This document shows positions 1 through 7,559 of a DNA stretch of 19,457 nt, piece by piece. The stretch comes from G039029935 sp039029935. GTDB taxonomy: Bacteria; Chloroflexota; Anaerolineae; Caldilineales; Caldilineaceae. Below the pieces are notes generated by a model that was given only the letters and a program-made list of their open reading frames with translations, did no database searches and was not told the DNA's origin. The position numbers and the translations under genes are program-made. Numbering within the stretch: position 1 is the first letter of the stretch; each line of letters opens with the position of its first letter. The stretch spans positions 1 through 19,457 of the forward strand of contig JBCCFC010000079.1 of NCBI GenBank assembly GCA_039029935.1, given 5' to 3'.

Positions 1-30
1 CAACCTGTTTTACTGACTGCACAACGATAT

Positions 31-56
31 AGTATCGCAGATTGCCTATCTGCGAC
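31..56. repeat. Half copy of the three-way-junction repeat
   Basis: This stretch starts with AGTATC, then has a perfect 6-bp hairpin GCAGAT/ATCTGC with loop TGCCT, then GAC. It matches the left half of the 56-bp unit repeated at 14761-15040. There the hairpin is ACAGAT/ATCTGT, so both sides of one base pair have changed together and pairing is kept. The second arm and the closing GATACT are not recognisable here. It lies just upstream of the ABC-F gene. Confidence 0.65.
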
Positions 57-99
57 CAACAGAGTGACAATCTGTTTGACTGTTAGCGAGAATAAAATC

Positions 100-1752
100 A
101 TGATATTAACCAACTTAGACAATATTGCCATCACCTATATCTCTACCCCCATCTTCACCAACCTCTCGTGGGAAATCCACGATGGCCGTTGTGCTGGCCT
201 GGTCGGGCCAAACGGCTGTGGCAAGAGTTCGCTCATGAAGTTGATCGCAGGTGAGTTGACCAGCGACACAGGCTATGTGGTACGCAGCAGTGGGTTGACC
301 GTTGGCTACCTGACACAAGAACCACAGTTAACGGCGGGACGCACGGTATGGGAAGAGGCGGTGACCGCGCATACGGTGCTGCATGAGATTGAGGAGCAAC
401 TGGCGGTTATCGACTTGGAGTTGGGCGATCCCGATGTCTATGGCGACGAAGAGACACTCAACCGTGTATTAGCCGAACAGGAGCGGCTGTTACAACAGTA
501 TGCCGATGAAGGGGGACCCGCGTATGAGGGACGGGTGCGTTCGACACTGGCGCAGTTGGGTTTTGAGACGGAGGCCAAACGCGCACTGCCAGTGGATATC
601 CTCAGCGGCGGGCAGAAAAAACTGGTGGGGTTGGCAAAGTTGTTGGTGACACAGCCCAAGCTGTTGTTGTTGGATGAGCCAGACAACCATCTGGACATTG
701 AGGGCAAGCATTTTCTGGAACAGTTGATCCGCAACTATGATGGCGGCGTGATCATCGTGTCGCATGACCGCTATCTGCTTGACTTGGTGGCCGATGAAAT
801 CATGGAGTTGGAGGATGGCAAGCTGACACGTTACATTGGCAACTATTCGGAGTATGCCTTTGAGAAGCAAAACAACTTGCTGCGCCAACAGCAATTGTTC
901 CAAGCACAGGCCAAGGAGATCAACCGTCTGGAGCAGTCGGCCAAGCGGCTGATGATGTGGGGTCGGGTCTATGACAATGTGAAGTTTATTCGCCGTGCGC
1001 AGAGCATGATGAAGCGCATCGACAAGATCGACCGCATCGACAAACCCATTATCGACCGCAAACGCATGGACCTAGAGCTATCGGGCTGGCGCGGGAGCAA
1101 CAAGGTCCTCAGCATCACCGATTTGGACCGTGTGTTTGTGGATGAAGCCTCCGGTGATGAGAATATTGTGCTGATGGGATTGGACCTGCTGATTTGGCGT
1201 GGCGAACGAATCGGGCTAGTTGGCCCAAACGGGGCTGGGAAGTCCGTGCTGTTTCGCTTGATTCTGGAACAGGATGAACCGACAAGCGGTGATATCACCA
1301 TCGGTCCCAGCGTGACCACAGGCTACTATGCACAGGAACATGAGAGCCTTGTCTACAACCAAACGCTACTCGACACCATCCGCAACACCGTGCCGATGAC
1401 TGAAAGCACCGCTGTCAGCTTTTTGGGCAAGTTCCTGTTCAACTACCAGCAGGTGCGTGGCCCTGTCTCCGAGCTATCAGGCGGTGAACGCAGCCGTCTG
1501 CAAATGGCACTGCTCATGCTCTCCAATGCCAATTTTCTGTTGCTGGATGAACCGACCAATAACCTCGACATTCCGTCGGCAGAGGTGCTAGAGGAAGCAC
1601 TGGCCGAGTTCAACGGTACGGTTTTGGTCATCTCGCACGACCGATACTTTCTCGACCGCGTGGTAGACCGTATCGTCGAACTTGACAATGGTGTCTTGAC
1701 CGAGTATACGGGGGGATACAGCGATTATCAAGAGCAAAAACGGAAAAGTTGA
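100..1752 (+). CDS. ABC-F family ATPase (ribosome-associated, two ATPase domains)
   Basis: This is a soluble protein of about 550 aa with two ABC nucleotide-binding domains and no membrane segment, as in the ABC-F family, whose members act on the ribosome and in some cases give antibiotic protection. Domain 1 has Walker A GPNGCGKSS near residues 36-44, signature LSGGQKK, and Walker B LLLLDEP. Domain 2 has GPNGAGKSV, LSGGERSRLQ and LLLDEPTNNLD. A charged, helical linker rich in Gln, Arg and Lys separates them, as expected for the P-site tRNA interaction motif. The family hallmark DEPTNHLD reads DEPDNHLD in domain 1. The ATG at 100 is preferred over an upstream in-frame GTG at 64, because the protein then starts at the usual N-terminus before the first ATPase fold. 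The Shine-Dalgarno site is weak (GCGAG). It converges on the S9 peptidase gene. The subfamily (Uup, YfmR or EttA-like) cannot be fixed by eye. Confidence 0.93.
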   Translation: MILTNLDNIAITYISTPIFTNLSWEIHDGRCAGLVGPNGCGKSSLMKLIAGELTSDTGYVVRSSGLTVGYLTQEPQLTAGRTVWEEAVTAHTVLHEIEEQLAVIDLELGDPDVYGDEETLNRVLAEQERLLQQYADEGGPAYEGRVRSTLAQLGFETEAKRALPVDILSGGQKKLVGLAKLLVTQPKLLLLDEPDNHLDIEGKHFLEQLIRNYDGGVIIVSHDRYLLDLVADEIMELEDGKLTRYIGNYSEYAFEKQNNLLRQQQLFQAQAKEINRLEQSAKRLMMWGRVYDNVKFIRRAQSMMKRIDKIDRIDKPIIDRKRMDLELSGWRGSNKVLSITDLDRVFVDEASGDENIVLMGLDLLIWRGERIGLVGPNGAGKSVLFRLILEQDEPTSGDITIGPSVTTGYYAQEHESLVYNQTLLDTIRNTVPMTESTAVSFLGKFLFNYQQVRGPVSELSGGERSRLQMALLMLSNANFLLLDEPTNNLDIPSAEVLEEALAEFNGTVLVISHDRYFLDRVVDRIVELDNGVLTEYTGGYSDYQEQKRKS

Positions 1753-1905
1753 AGGGTTGAAAAGTTGAAGGGCTGGCGAGTTGAAGAGTTGACATTCGGC
1801 ATTTGCCGTTATCACTTTTCATACGCTCACCTGTTTTAAAATCATCTTATGAACATTCAACCTTTCAACCTTTCGCTTTTCAACCCTGCAACTTTCAACT
1901 CTTCA
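1746..1905. repeat. Stuttered inverted repeat between convergent gene ends (GTTGAA words)
   Basis: The left part is built from repeated GTTGAA-type words and the right part from their complement (TTTCAACC). Perfect pairings include AGGGTTGAAAAG at 1753-1764 with CTTTTCAACCCT at 1876-1887 (12 bp), and GAAGAGTTGA at 1783-1792 with TCAACTCTTC at 1895-1904 (10 bp). Both flanking genes end in Lys-Ser-stop with the stop TGA inside a GTTGA word, so the repeat reaches into both coding ends. It may fold in transcripts from either side and help end them, but it lacks a clean T tract. Confidence 0.6.
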
Positions 1906-3925
1906 CCCACTGATTCATCCAGCCCAACAACGCTTCATCCTGTGCGCGGCGCATGGCTATCGTGCCGCGTCGTGTGCCCCCATGTGCGCCACCGGGGATG
2001 CGTAACATCTCAACAGGACAGTCGTTGGCTTTGAGTACGGTATAGAACTGCTCAGATTGCTCGGCGGGGCAACGCCAGTCCGCTTCGCCTTGGATCATGA
2101 GCGTTGGCGTTGTGCAGCGATGGGCGTAGGTGATGGGTGAACAACGGTCATAGATTTCAGGGATTTCATGGGGATGCCCACCCAACTGCTCAACGGAGAA
2201 CCACACACCGATGTCGCTGGTCCCATAAAAGCTTTGCCAGTTGGTGACAGGATTTTCAGGCACAGCGGCTTTGAATCGACCTGTCTGTCCCACAATCCAG
2301 CAGGAGAGATTGCCCCCACCAGAGAGGCCGCAGACACCCATTTGCCCAGGGTCTGCCAAGCCACGCGCAATGGCTTCATCAACGCCAGCCATCAAGTCCG
2401 TATAATCCAAGTTGCCCCAGTCGCCTTTAATCGCTGTGGAGAAGTCATCGCCATAGCCAATCGAAGCGCGGTGGTTGACCATCAGTACAGCATACCCTGC
2501 CCCTGTGAGCATTTGCGTGTCGTTGTGATACATGTGTCCATAGGCAGAGTGAGGCCCACCGTGAATGTAGAGAATCGTCGGATAGGGGGCTTCACCTGTC
2601 GGCGGCGATAGGAACCAGCCCTCAACCAGCGTACCATCTGCGCCCGCAAAGGTCAGGTGTTCAGTGTCCATACGGCCAAATTGCGCAAGATAGGCATCAT
2701 TAACGGATGTGATACGCTGCTCATCCCTCGCCTCCTGACCATCTTTTTGATTATTTTCTAGCGACTTTATATACAAATCTGGGGTGTCATTAAATCCAGA
2801 AACTGCATAGAGCAATTGGTCTGCTTGGCTGTCCAACAGCACACAGGCGCGTGTACCATCGACAACGGCTTCACACGATTCTTCGCCAACCAACGCAATA
2901 CGGTAAATCTGAATTGTGCCACCAATCTGCACCTGAATAAAGGCGGATTTCCCATCCTTCGCAACACACGTTTCCATCGCTGCCATAATACGTGAGGGCA
3001 TGTCGGGCAACAGATGGCCTGCAACGCCAACGGTCAAATTAAGGGTGCGGTTTTCAGGTACACCCTCTCCACTTGCCGACGCAATATACAAATCGGACTT
3101 GGACCCAATCGGCTTGCCAACTGGTGTGCCAACAAATAAAATTTGGGCATTGCCATCCACATCGACTGGACCCCAAACGGGGCCGAGCTTATCGCCCCAC
3201 CCCTGATAGAGGGTACGTGTTGTCCACTTCTCGTTTTCTCCAAGCGTAATGATACAAATTTCTTGGAAATACACATTAAACTGATCAGGTGGCATGGCCG
3301 CGCTATAGAGCAACTCACGGCCATCTGGTGACCACTGTGGCCTGCTGTTGACATAGGTATCATCGGTCAGTGGCTGTGCATCACCTGTTCCGTCGCTTTT
3401 GATGACATAGATATCGTTGGCCGCATCATCCAGATTGCCCACTGCATCAAAGCGATAGACATGGCGTGTCACACGATAGGGCAGGCTGTCGTCGCGTTCG
3501 GCTTCCCCATTAGGTGGTGGCTTGGGTACTGTAAACGCAATCTGTGTGCCATCGGGCGCCCATGCCGCCTCGCCACCAATGCCCTGCACAAAGTTCGTTA
3601 ATGAGCGTGCTTCACCACCATCCACAGGCAGCACATAAAGTTGGGGTTTGTTATTACGCGTTGAAACAAAAGCAATGGTTTGTCCATCCGGTGACCATGC
3701 GGGCTGGCTGTTATTGTGTTTGCCATAGGTGAGTTGGCGCGCTTTCCCATTCTCAATATTGTGAAGCCACAGATGTTGATAGTCCATTTCTTCATCAGCG
3801 TCATAGGCTGAAAGTTCAGAGACAATCCATTGTCCATCAGGTGATAACACGGCTGACTGGAGAAACTGTAGTTGCAGTAAATCTTCACTTGTGAGCGTTT
3901 GCTGTTTGCGTTGAGATGTATCCAT
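1895..3925 (-). CDS. S9 family prolyl oligopeptidase-like serine peptidase
   Basis: This is a 676-aa protein of the S9 class (acylaminoacyl-peptidase or dipeptidyl-peptidase type) that removes or trims short peptides. The N-terminal half has WD40-like propeller blades with repeated SPDGQ motifs (for example WSPDGQTIAF). The C-terminal half is an alpha/beta hydrolase: HGGPHSAYG oxyanion region, nucleophile Ser in GLSGGG (about Ser535), Asp in GEADWRCP (about Asp616) and His in GGAHGG (about His648). No signal peptide is visible, so a cytoplasmic location is likely. The frame is open back to 4072, but the first 49 codons are AT-rich and unlike the family. The ATG at 3925 is preferred, with AAGGA upstream at a rather long spacing of 13 nt. 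It is divergent from the membrane protein gene at 4106. Confidence 0.93.
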   Translation of the reverse strand: MDTSQRKQQTLTSEDLLQLQFLQSAVLSPDGQWIVSELSAYDADEEMDYQHLWLHNIENGKARQLTYGKHNNSQPAWSPDGQTIAFVSTRNNKPQLYVLPVDGGEARSLTNFVQGIGGEAAWAPDGTQIAFTVPKPPPNGEAERDDSLPYRVTRHVYRFDAVGNLDDAANDIYVIKSDGTGDAQPLTDDTYVNSRPQWSPDGRELLYSAAMPPDQFNVYFQEICIITLGENEKWTTRTLYQGWGDKLGPVWGPVDVDGNAQILFVGTPVGKPIGSKSDLYIASASGEGVPENRTLNLTVGVAGHLLPDMPSRIMAAMETCVAKDGKSAFIQVQIGGTIQIYRIALVGEESCEAVVDGTRACVLLDSQADQLLYAVSGFNDTPDLYIKSLENNQKDGQEARDEQRITSVNDAYLAQFGRMDTEHLTFAGADGTLVEGWFLSPPTGEAPYPTILYIHGGPHSAYGHMYHNDTQMLTGAGYAVLMVNHRASIGYGDDFSTAIKGDWGNLDYTDLMAGVDEAIARGLADPGQMGVCGLSGGGNLSCWIVGQTGRFKAAVPENPVTNWQSFYGTSDIGVWFSVEQLGGHPHEIPEIYDRCSPITYAHRCTTPTLMIQGEADWRCPAEQSEQFYTVLKANDCPVEMLRIPGGAHGGTRRGTIAMRRAQDEALLGWMNQWVKS

Positions 3926-3971
3926 AAATCTAGTTGAGTCCTTGTTTAAAAAAATTTGAAAGTTTAATAAA

Positions 3972-4000
3972 GATTTAACACCATTTAGCATAAAGTTCAA
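3972..4000 (-). promoter_or_regulatory. Possible sigma70-type promoter for the S9 peptidase
   Basis: On the minus strand, TTGAAC (3995-4000) is followed after 17 nt by TAAATC (3972-3977), about 47 nt upstream of the chosen start. The spacing is ideal but the -10 match is only 3 of 6, and the region is AT-rich, so chance is possible. The position inside the long ORF's first 49 codons supports the shorter start. Confidence 0.3.
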
Positions 4001-4105
4001 ATCCCATGCTTCCAAGGTTGCTACAATGAGGACATAACCAAATAAAGAACAGAGGTTAAACTTAACTATCAATTAATGAATTAGATAACGAGAGGATATT
4101 GAATT

Positions 4106-5017
4106 ATGCAAATGTTAAAATCGCTGACTAAGCGGTCAGCAGTTGAAATCGCTATTTTATGTCTACAATTTGCGGTGGCATTGTCGTGTATCGGCTATGC
4201 AAGCCAGATGTTCCGCCAGAAGTTGGAAATCAACACCGCATCGCTGATTGAATGGGGCACATCACCCTACTTGGCAACATTGATTCCGGCCTTGTTTGGT
4301 CTGGCCTTTATAGGGATAGCCATCGCCGTTGTGTGGAAGCCAAAACCTGTCTATCTGTGGTCCGCCTTTGGATTGATTGTCCTGCTTACAGCCATGAAGA
4401 CCGTTGAACTGGGCACATACTTTGGTCTAACCATGCCTTCCCGTGCAGCCCGATACATGTTGCCAATTGCGCTACTCATGCTTATGCAATGGTATAACAA
4501 CCAGTATGTGAAGCAAGGTCGCGGTGTGGTTGAGAGTATCCCAACTGGCGTCATGACGGTTATGCGTCTGTCAATTGCGCTGACCTTCTTTGGACATGGC
4601 ACAAAGGTCATGTTCCACTCATCCAAGTTCTTAGGATTGATTGAGAAAAGCAGCATCACCTTCTTTGGTATGCCTATCTTTAGCGAAGCCGCTATTTATC
4701 TCATGCTGGATGCAATTGCCATTATCGATTTAGTGGTCGTATTCCTTATCTTGGCAACACGCTGGAACTGGGTGCCAATCTATATGGGTCTGTGGACATT
4801 GATGACTGCTTCAAGTCGTGTCACAGCCAATGGCATTGCCTCTTGGGATGACATTGTGATTCGGGCATCATACTACGGGATTCCACTGGCAATCTTCTTC
4901 ATGTACCAGTGGTTGAACATGCACGAACAAGAGCATGGCACAGTTGAGGAACAAACACCCACCAGAATGCAGATTCCTGCACACGAAGGTGTCCTCAGCG
5001 GCGCAGGGGCAGACTAA
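4106..5017 (+). CDS. Polytopic membrane protein with internal duplication (DoxX-like appearance)
   Basis: This is a 303-aa integral membrane protein with about eight hydrophobic segments and a short polar C-terminal tail; its function is not recognised. Residues about 13-132 and 150-272 look like two copies of one four-helix module. Each copy has a first helix ending in a G-x-x-x-x-M/V-F pattern, a loop with [ST]-L/I-[IT]-x-[WF]-G, two more helices, and a closing helix: RAARYMLPIALLMLMQWYN (113-131) against RASYYGIPLAIFFMYQWLN (253-271), with R, A, Y, P, A, Q, W and N shared. The module size and the FFGHG-type first helix recall DoxX-like proteins, but this is a guess. The start ATG has AGAGG about 10 nt upstream. 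A strong terminator follows the gene, and a TetR gene lies downstream on the same strand with its own promoter. Confidence 0.8.
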   Translation: MQMLKSLTKRSAVEIAILCLQFAVALSCIGYASQMFRQKLEINTASLIEWGTSPYLATLIPALFGLAFIGIAIAVVWKPKPVYLWSAFGLIVLLTAMKTVELGTYFGLTMPSRAARYMLPIALLMLMQWYNNQYVKQGRGVVESIPTGVMTVMRLSIALTFFGHGTKVMFHSSKFLGLIEKSSITFFGMPIFSEAAIYLMLDAIAIIDLVVVFLILATRWNWVPIYMGLWTLMTASSRVTANGIASWDDIVIRASYYGIPLAIFFMYQWLNMHEQEHGTVEEQTPTRMQIPAHEGVLSGAGAD

Positions 5018-5077
5018 GCATCGGATGCTAGATGCATTAAATGCCAACGAAGTTATCAAATAAATAAGCAAATAAAC

Positions 5078-5127
5078 AAGAGAGGGAATGCTGATAATGA
5101 ATGCAGCATTCCCTCTCTTTTGTTTTT
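5078..5127 (+). terminator. Rho-independent terminator
   Basis: A perfect 15-bp inverted repeat is present: AAGAGAGGGAATGCT at 5078-5092 and its complement at 5105-5119, with a 12-nt loop. It is followed by a T-rich tail (TTTGTTTTTT). It ends the membrane protein transcript 60 nt after the stop and separates it from the TetR gene. Confidence 0.9.
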
Positions 5128-5249
5128 TAACCAAGATACTGTATGCTGAGAGTTGGACAAAATCCAGAGCCTGCGTGTTACATGCCGCTATATACCTGAT
5201 TCTAAAGAGTGACTGTGGTAATAGCAATGGACAGTTTATTTGAAAATCC

Positions 5250-5278
5250 TTGACAACGCATGAGACAGGTGCTACAAT
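5250..5278 (+). promoter_or_regulatory. Strong sigma70-type promoter of the TetR gene
   Basis: A perfect -35 TTGACA (5250-5255), a 17-nt spacer and -10 TACAAT (5273-5278). Transcription would start around 5285. This rules out the longer in-frame start at 5260, which lies inside the spacer, and supports translation from 5302. Confidence 0.8.
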
Positions 5279-5294
5279 TCTACCAAATGGTAGA
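5279..5294. promoter_or_regulatory. Palindromic operator overlapping the TetR transcription start
   Basis: TCTACCA and TGGTAGA form a perfect inverted repeat around a central AA, directly after the -10 box and over the predicted start point. This is the usual place for a TetR-family autorepressor to bind. That the adjacent protein binds here is inferred from position and symmetry. Confidence 0.65.
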
Positions 5295-5301
5295 TAAAAC
5301 T

Positions 5302-5922
5302 ATGACAAGATCAACAGCAAAAACAACAGCAAAAAAAGCCCCCCAAAATGAGACACGTAAACAGATTCATCAGGTCGCTGAAGAGCTATTTACCACACGT
5401 GGCTATAGTGCTGTCACCCTCCGTGACATTGCCGAGGCTGTGGGGATGCGTCATGCCTCGCTTTATTATTATGCACCGGGGGGCAAAGAGCAGCTTTATT
5501 TGGATGTCATGAAACAGAACTTTGAACGTCATCGTGTGGGGATGACCGAGGCGATTGAGAATGCAGGGGATGATATTCGCGAGCAAGTTCACGCGGTTGC
5601 GCAGTGGTTGGTTTCACAGCCACCGCTCGACTTGACGCGAATGCAGCAGGCCGATATGCCCGCCATTGACCCAATGCAAGCGGGAATGCTGATGAAATTA
5701 GCCATTGATTCGTTGACCACACCGCTCAAGACGGCGTTGACCGCAGCCAAGGAAGCAGGCACTGTGGAGATCGACAATGTGGGGATGGCGACAATGGCAT
5801 TGGTGACATTGATGCAGAGTGTTCACAACATCCCCGAAGAACATCGCGCTGAAGGGCTACCGTATTTTGGCCGAGAACTGGCAGATATGTTATTGTTTGG
5901 ATGGGTGAAGCGGGAAGAGTGA
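5302..5922 (+). CDS. TetR/AcrR family transcriptional regulator
   Basis: This is a 206-aa DNA-binding repressor. After a polar N-terminal tail rich in Thr, Ala and Lys, residues about 17-66 form the family helix-turn-helix domain: TRKQIHQVAEELF, then GYSAVTLRDIAEAVGM, then the recognition helix HASLYYYAPGGKEQLY. The rest is the helical ligand and dimer domain, whose ligand cannot be predicted. The ATG at 5302 is chosen because a clear promoter and operator occupy 5250-5294; GGTAG at 5289-5293 is a weak ribosome site. Autoregulation is likely. Plausible targets are itself and perhaps the neighbouring membrane protein, but the terminator at 5078-5127 shows that gene is a separate transcript. 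The stop codon TGA runs straight into a 14-bp tandem repeat. Confidence 0.93.
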   Translation: MTRSTAKTTAKKAPQNETRKQIHQVAEELFTTRGYSAVTLRDIAEAVGMRHASLYYYAPGGKEQLYLDVMKQNFERHRVGMTEAIENAGDDIREQVHAVAQWLVSQPPLDLTRMQQADMPAIDPMQAGMLMKLAIDSLTTPLKTALTAAKEAGTVEIDNVGMATMALVTLMQSVHNIPEEHRAEGLPYFGRELADMLLFGWVKREE

Positions 5923-6046
5923 ATAGTGATGAGTGCATAGTGATGAGTGCATAGTGATGAGTGAAGAGGTAAAGGCTTCATCCATACACCATCACACCGA
6001 TACAACATTACACCGATACACCATCACACTATCACACCATCACATC
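5920..6046. repeat. Stuttered tandem and inverted repeat between tetR and rtcB
   Basis: Three adjacent 14-bp units (ATAGTGATGAGTGC) occupy 5923-5936, 5937-5950 and 5951-5964, starting right after the stop TGA of the TetR gene. From about 5980 to 6046 the complementary words appear (ACACCATCACACC, ACACTATCACACC), with two ACACCGAT units among them. The two halves can pair imperfectly. The same style flanks the other end of rtcB at 7465-7559. Confidence 0.6.
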
Positions 6047-6065
6047 CTAGTGAAAGGACAATTAA

Positions 6066-7460
6066 ATGAAACCTCAACAGTTGGCAAAGCTGGGTGTACC
6101 CAGAGGCGAGGCACGAAAATTGGCAGGGAAGGCTGTGAAGGCGGCGAAACAAGCTCGTCTGGATAAGCAGGAAGTCCCAGAACGGATTCGTGCATTGTTG
6201 GTGGACCCAGAAGCGTTTATTGATGATGAGATTTTTGGCACGTTGGCGCAGTACATTGCGGAGCAGAAGGCGGCGCAGGCGTTGTATGTGCCGCGTACAG
6301 AGAATGCGCCGTTTCAGGTGTGGGGGGACATAGACCCCAAATCGCTGGAACAGATGAAACATGCCTCAGAGTTACCTGTGGCCGTGCGTGGAGCCATCAT
6401 GCCTGATGCACATCTTGGGTATGGATTGCCCATCGGTGGTGTGCTGGCCGTGCGCAATGCGGTCATTCCCTATGCGGTTGGTGTGGATATTGCCTGTCGC
6501 ATGAAGATGACCGTGTTGGATATGCCTGCCAATGTCATCGAAGGGCAAGAGGGACGGCTCATCAATGCACTGGAGCAGGAGACACGCTTTGGCATGGGTG
6601 CAAACTTCAAACGTCCACGTGATCATGAAGTTATGGATGCCGACTGGTCTGTGACCGACGTGACCAACAGGCTCAAAGACAAGGCCTGGAAACAGCTTGG
6701 GACCAGCGGCAGCGGCAATCATTTTGTCGAATTTGGGACGTTGGATGTCCTGCATGATGGCTTGGACCTTGCGCAGGGAACCTATCTAGCGTTGCTGAGT
6801 CACAGTGGCAGTCGCGGTGCAGGCGCGGCAGTCGCGGGACATTACAGCAAGCTAGCAATGGACCTTCGTGCGGAACTGCCCAAACACCTCAAGCATCTGT
6901 CGTGGCTAGACTTGGACACTGAGCCAGGCCAAGAATATTGGGCAGCGATGAATCTGATGGGTGAGTACGCGGCGGCCAATCACGCCTGTATCCATCGCCA
7001 TGTGCTGAAAGCGTTGGGTGCAAAACCATTGTTGCAGATTGAGAATCATCATAACTTTGCATGGGCAGAAGAACACGATGACGAGACGGTCATTGTGCAT
7101 CGCAAAGGGGCAACCCCAGCGGATGACGGTGTGCTAGGCATCATTCCTGGATCAATGGCTACACCTGCATTTGTTGTGCGTGGGCGGGGCAACGAAGCAT
7201 CACTCAACTCGGCCTCACATGGTGCAGGTCGTCAGATGAGCCGCCGTGCCGCCAAAGAACGGTTCACGTGGTCCGAAGCCAAGAAGTTTTTGGCACAACG
7301 CAATGTCAAGCTGCTCTCTGCGGGGCTGGATGAAGTGCCAATGGCCTACAAGGACATCAACGAAGTCATGGCCGCGCAGACCGATTTGGTCGAAATCATG
7401 GCGCGGTTTAAGCCCCGTTTGGTAAAAATGGCTCCGGAGGGTGAGAAGCCGGAAGATTAG
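6066..7460 (+). CDS. rtcB: RtcB family RNA ligase
   Basis: This is a 464-aa member of the RtcB family, which joins RNA 2',3'-cyclic phosphate or 3'-phosphate ends to 5'-OH ends using GTP and Mn2+. Visible motifs are MPDAHLGYGLPIGGV (112-126), GVDIACRM (139-146) with metal ligands Asp141 and Cys144, SGSGNHF with His219, LSHSGSRGAG with His246, ENHHNFAW with His329, VHRKGATPA (344-352) and the SASHGAGR box, where His385 should carry the GMP. All expected catalytic residues are present. The usual GVDIGCGM reads GVDIACRM, and there is a basic N-terminal extension of about 80 residues. The start is well supported by AAAGGA 7 nt upstream. No archease, rtcA or CARF-type regulator is adjacent, so the role (tRNA repair or general RNA repair) is open. 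Word repeats flank the gene on both sides. Confidence 0.93.
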   Translation: MKPQQLAKLGVPRGEARKLAGKAVKAAKQARLDKQEVPERIRALLVDPEAFIDDEIFGTLAQYIAEQKAAQALYVPRTENAPFQVWGDIDPKSLEQMKHASELPVAVRGAIMPDAHLGYGLPIGGVLAVRNAVIPYAVGVDIACRMKMTVLDMPANVIEGQEGRLINALEQETRFGMGANFKRPRDHEVMDADWSVTDVTNRLKDKAWKQLGTSGSGNHFVEFGTLDVLHDGLDLAQGTYLALLSHSGSRGAGAAVAGHYSKLAMDLRAELPKHLKHLSWLDLDTEPGQEYWAAMNLMGEYAAANHACIHRHVLKALGAKPLLQIENHHNFAWAEEHDDETVIVHRKGATPADDGVLGIIPGSMATPAFVVRGRGNEASLNSASHGAGRQMSRRAAKERFTWSEAKKFLAQRNVKLLSAGLDEVPMAYKDINEVMAAQTDLVEIMARFKPRLVKMAPEGEKPED

Positions 7461-7464
7461 TTTA

Positions 7465-7559
7465 TGTGATAGTGTGATAGTGTAATAGTGTGTGGGTGTG
7501 ATAGTGTAAGTCATGTTCACCTATACACTATCACACTATCACACCCGTACACCATCACA
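7465..7559. repeat. Inverted stuttered repeat between convergent rtcB and oxidoreductase genes
   Basis: Left-arm words TGTGATAGTG are repeated, and right-arm words CACTATCACA are their complement. The core is a perfect 13-bp stem: 7496-7508 with 7524-7536 and a 15-nt loop. Longer imperfect pairings are possible because the words repeat. The stop TGA of the oxidoreductase gene (7555-7557) is part of the right arm, and the left arm starts 4 nt after the rtcB stop. It may serve as a two-way transcript end, but no T tract is present. Confidence 0.6.

Noticed and set aside
490..903. Minus-strand ORF of 137 codons inside the ABC-F gene
   Set aside because: It lies wholly antisense to a confident gene and has no domain features.
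1849..2034. Plus-strand ORF of 61 codons at the end of the S9 peptidase gene
   Set aside because: It is made of the intergenic repeat and antisense peptidase codons.
3926..4072. 49-residue N-terminal extension of the S9 peptidase
   Set aside because: AT-rich sequence with promoter-like boxes; the family N-terminus fits the start at 3925.
5933..6166. Plus-strand ORF of 77 codons spanning the tetR-rtcB gap
   Set aside because: Its sequence is the translated word repeat (His/Ser/Thr runs), and it overlaps the start of rtcB out of frame.
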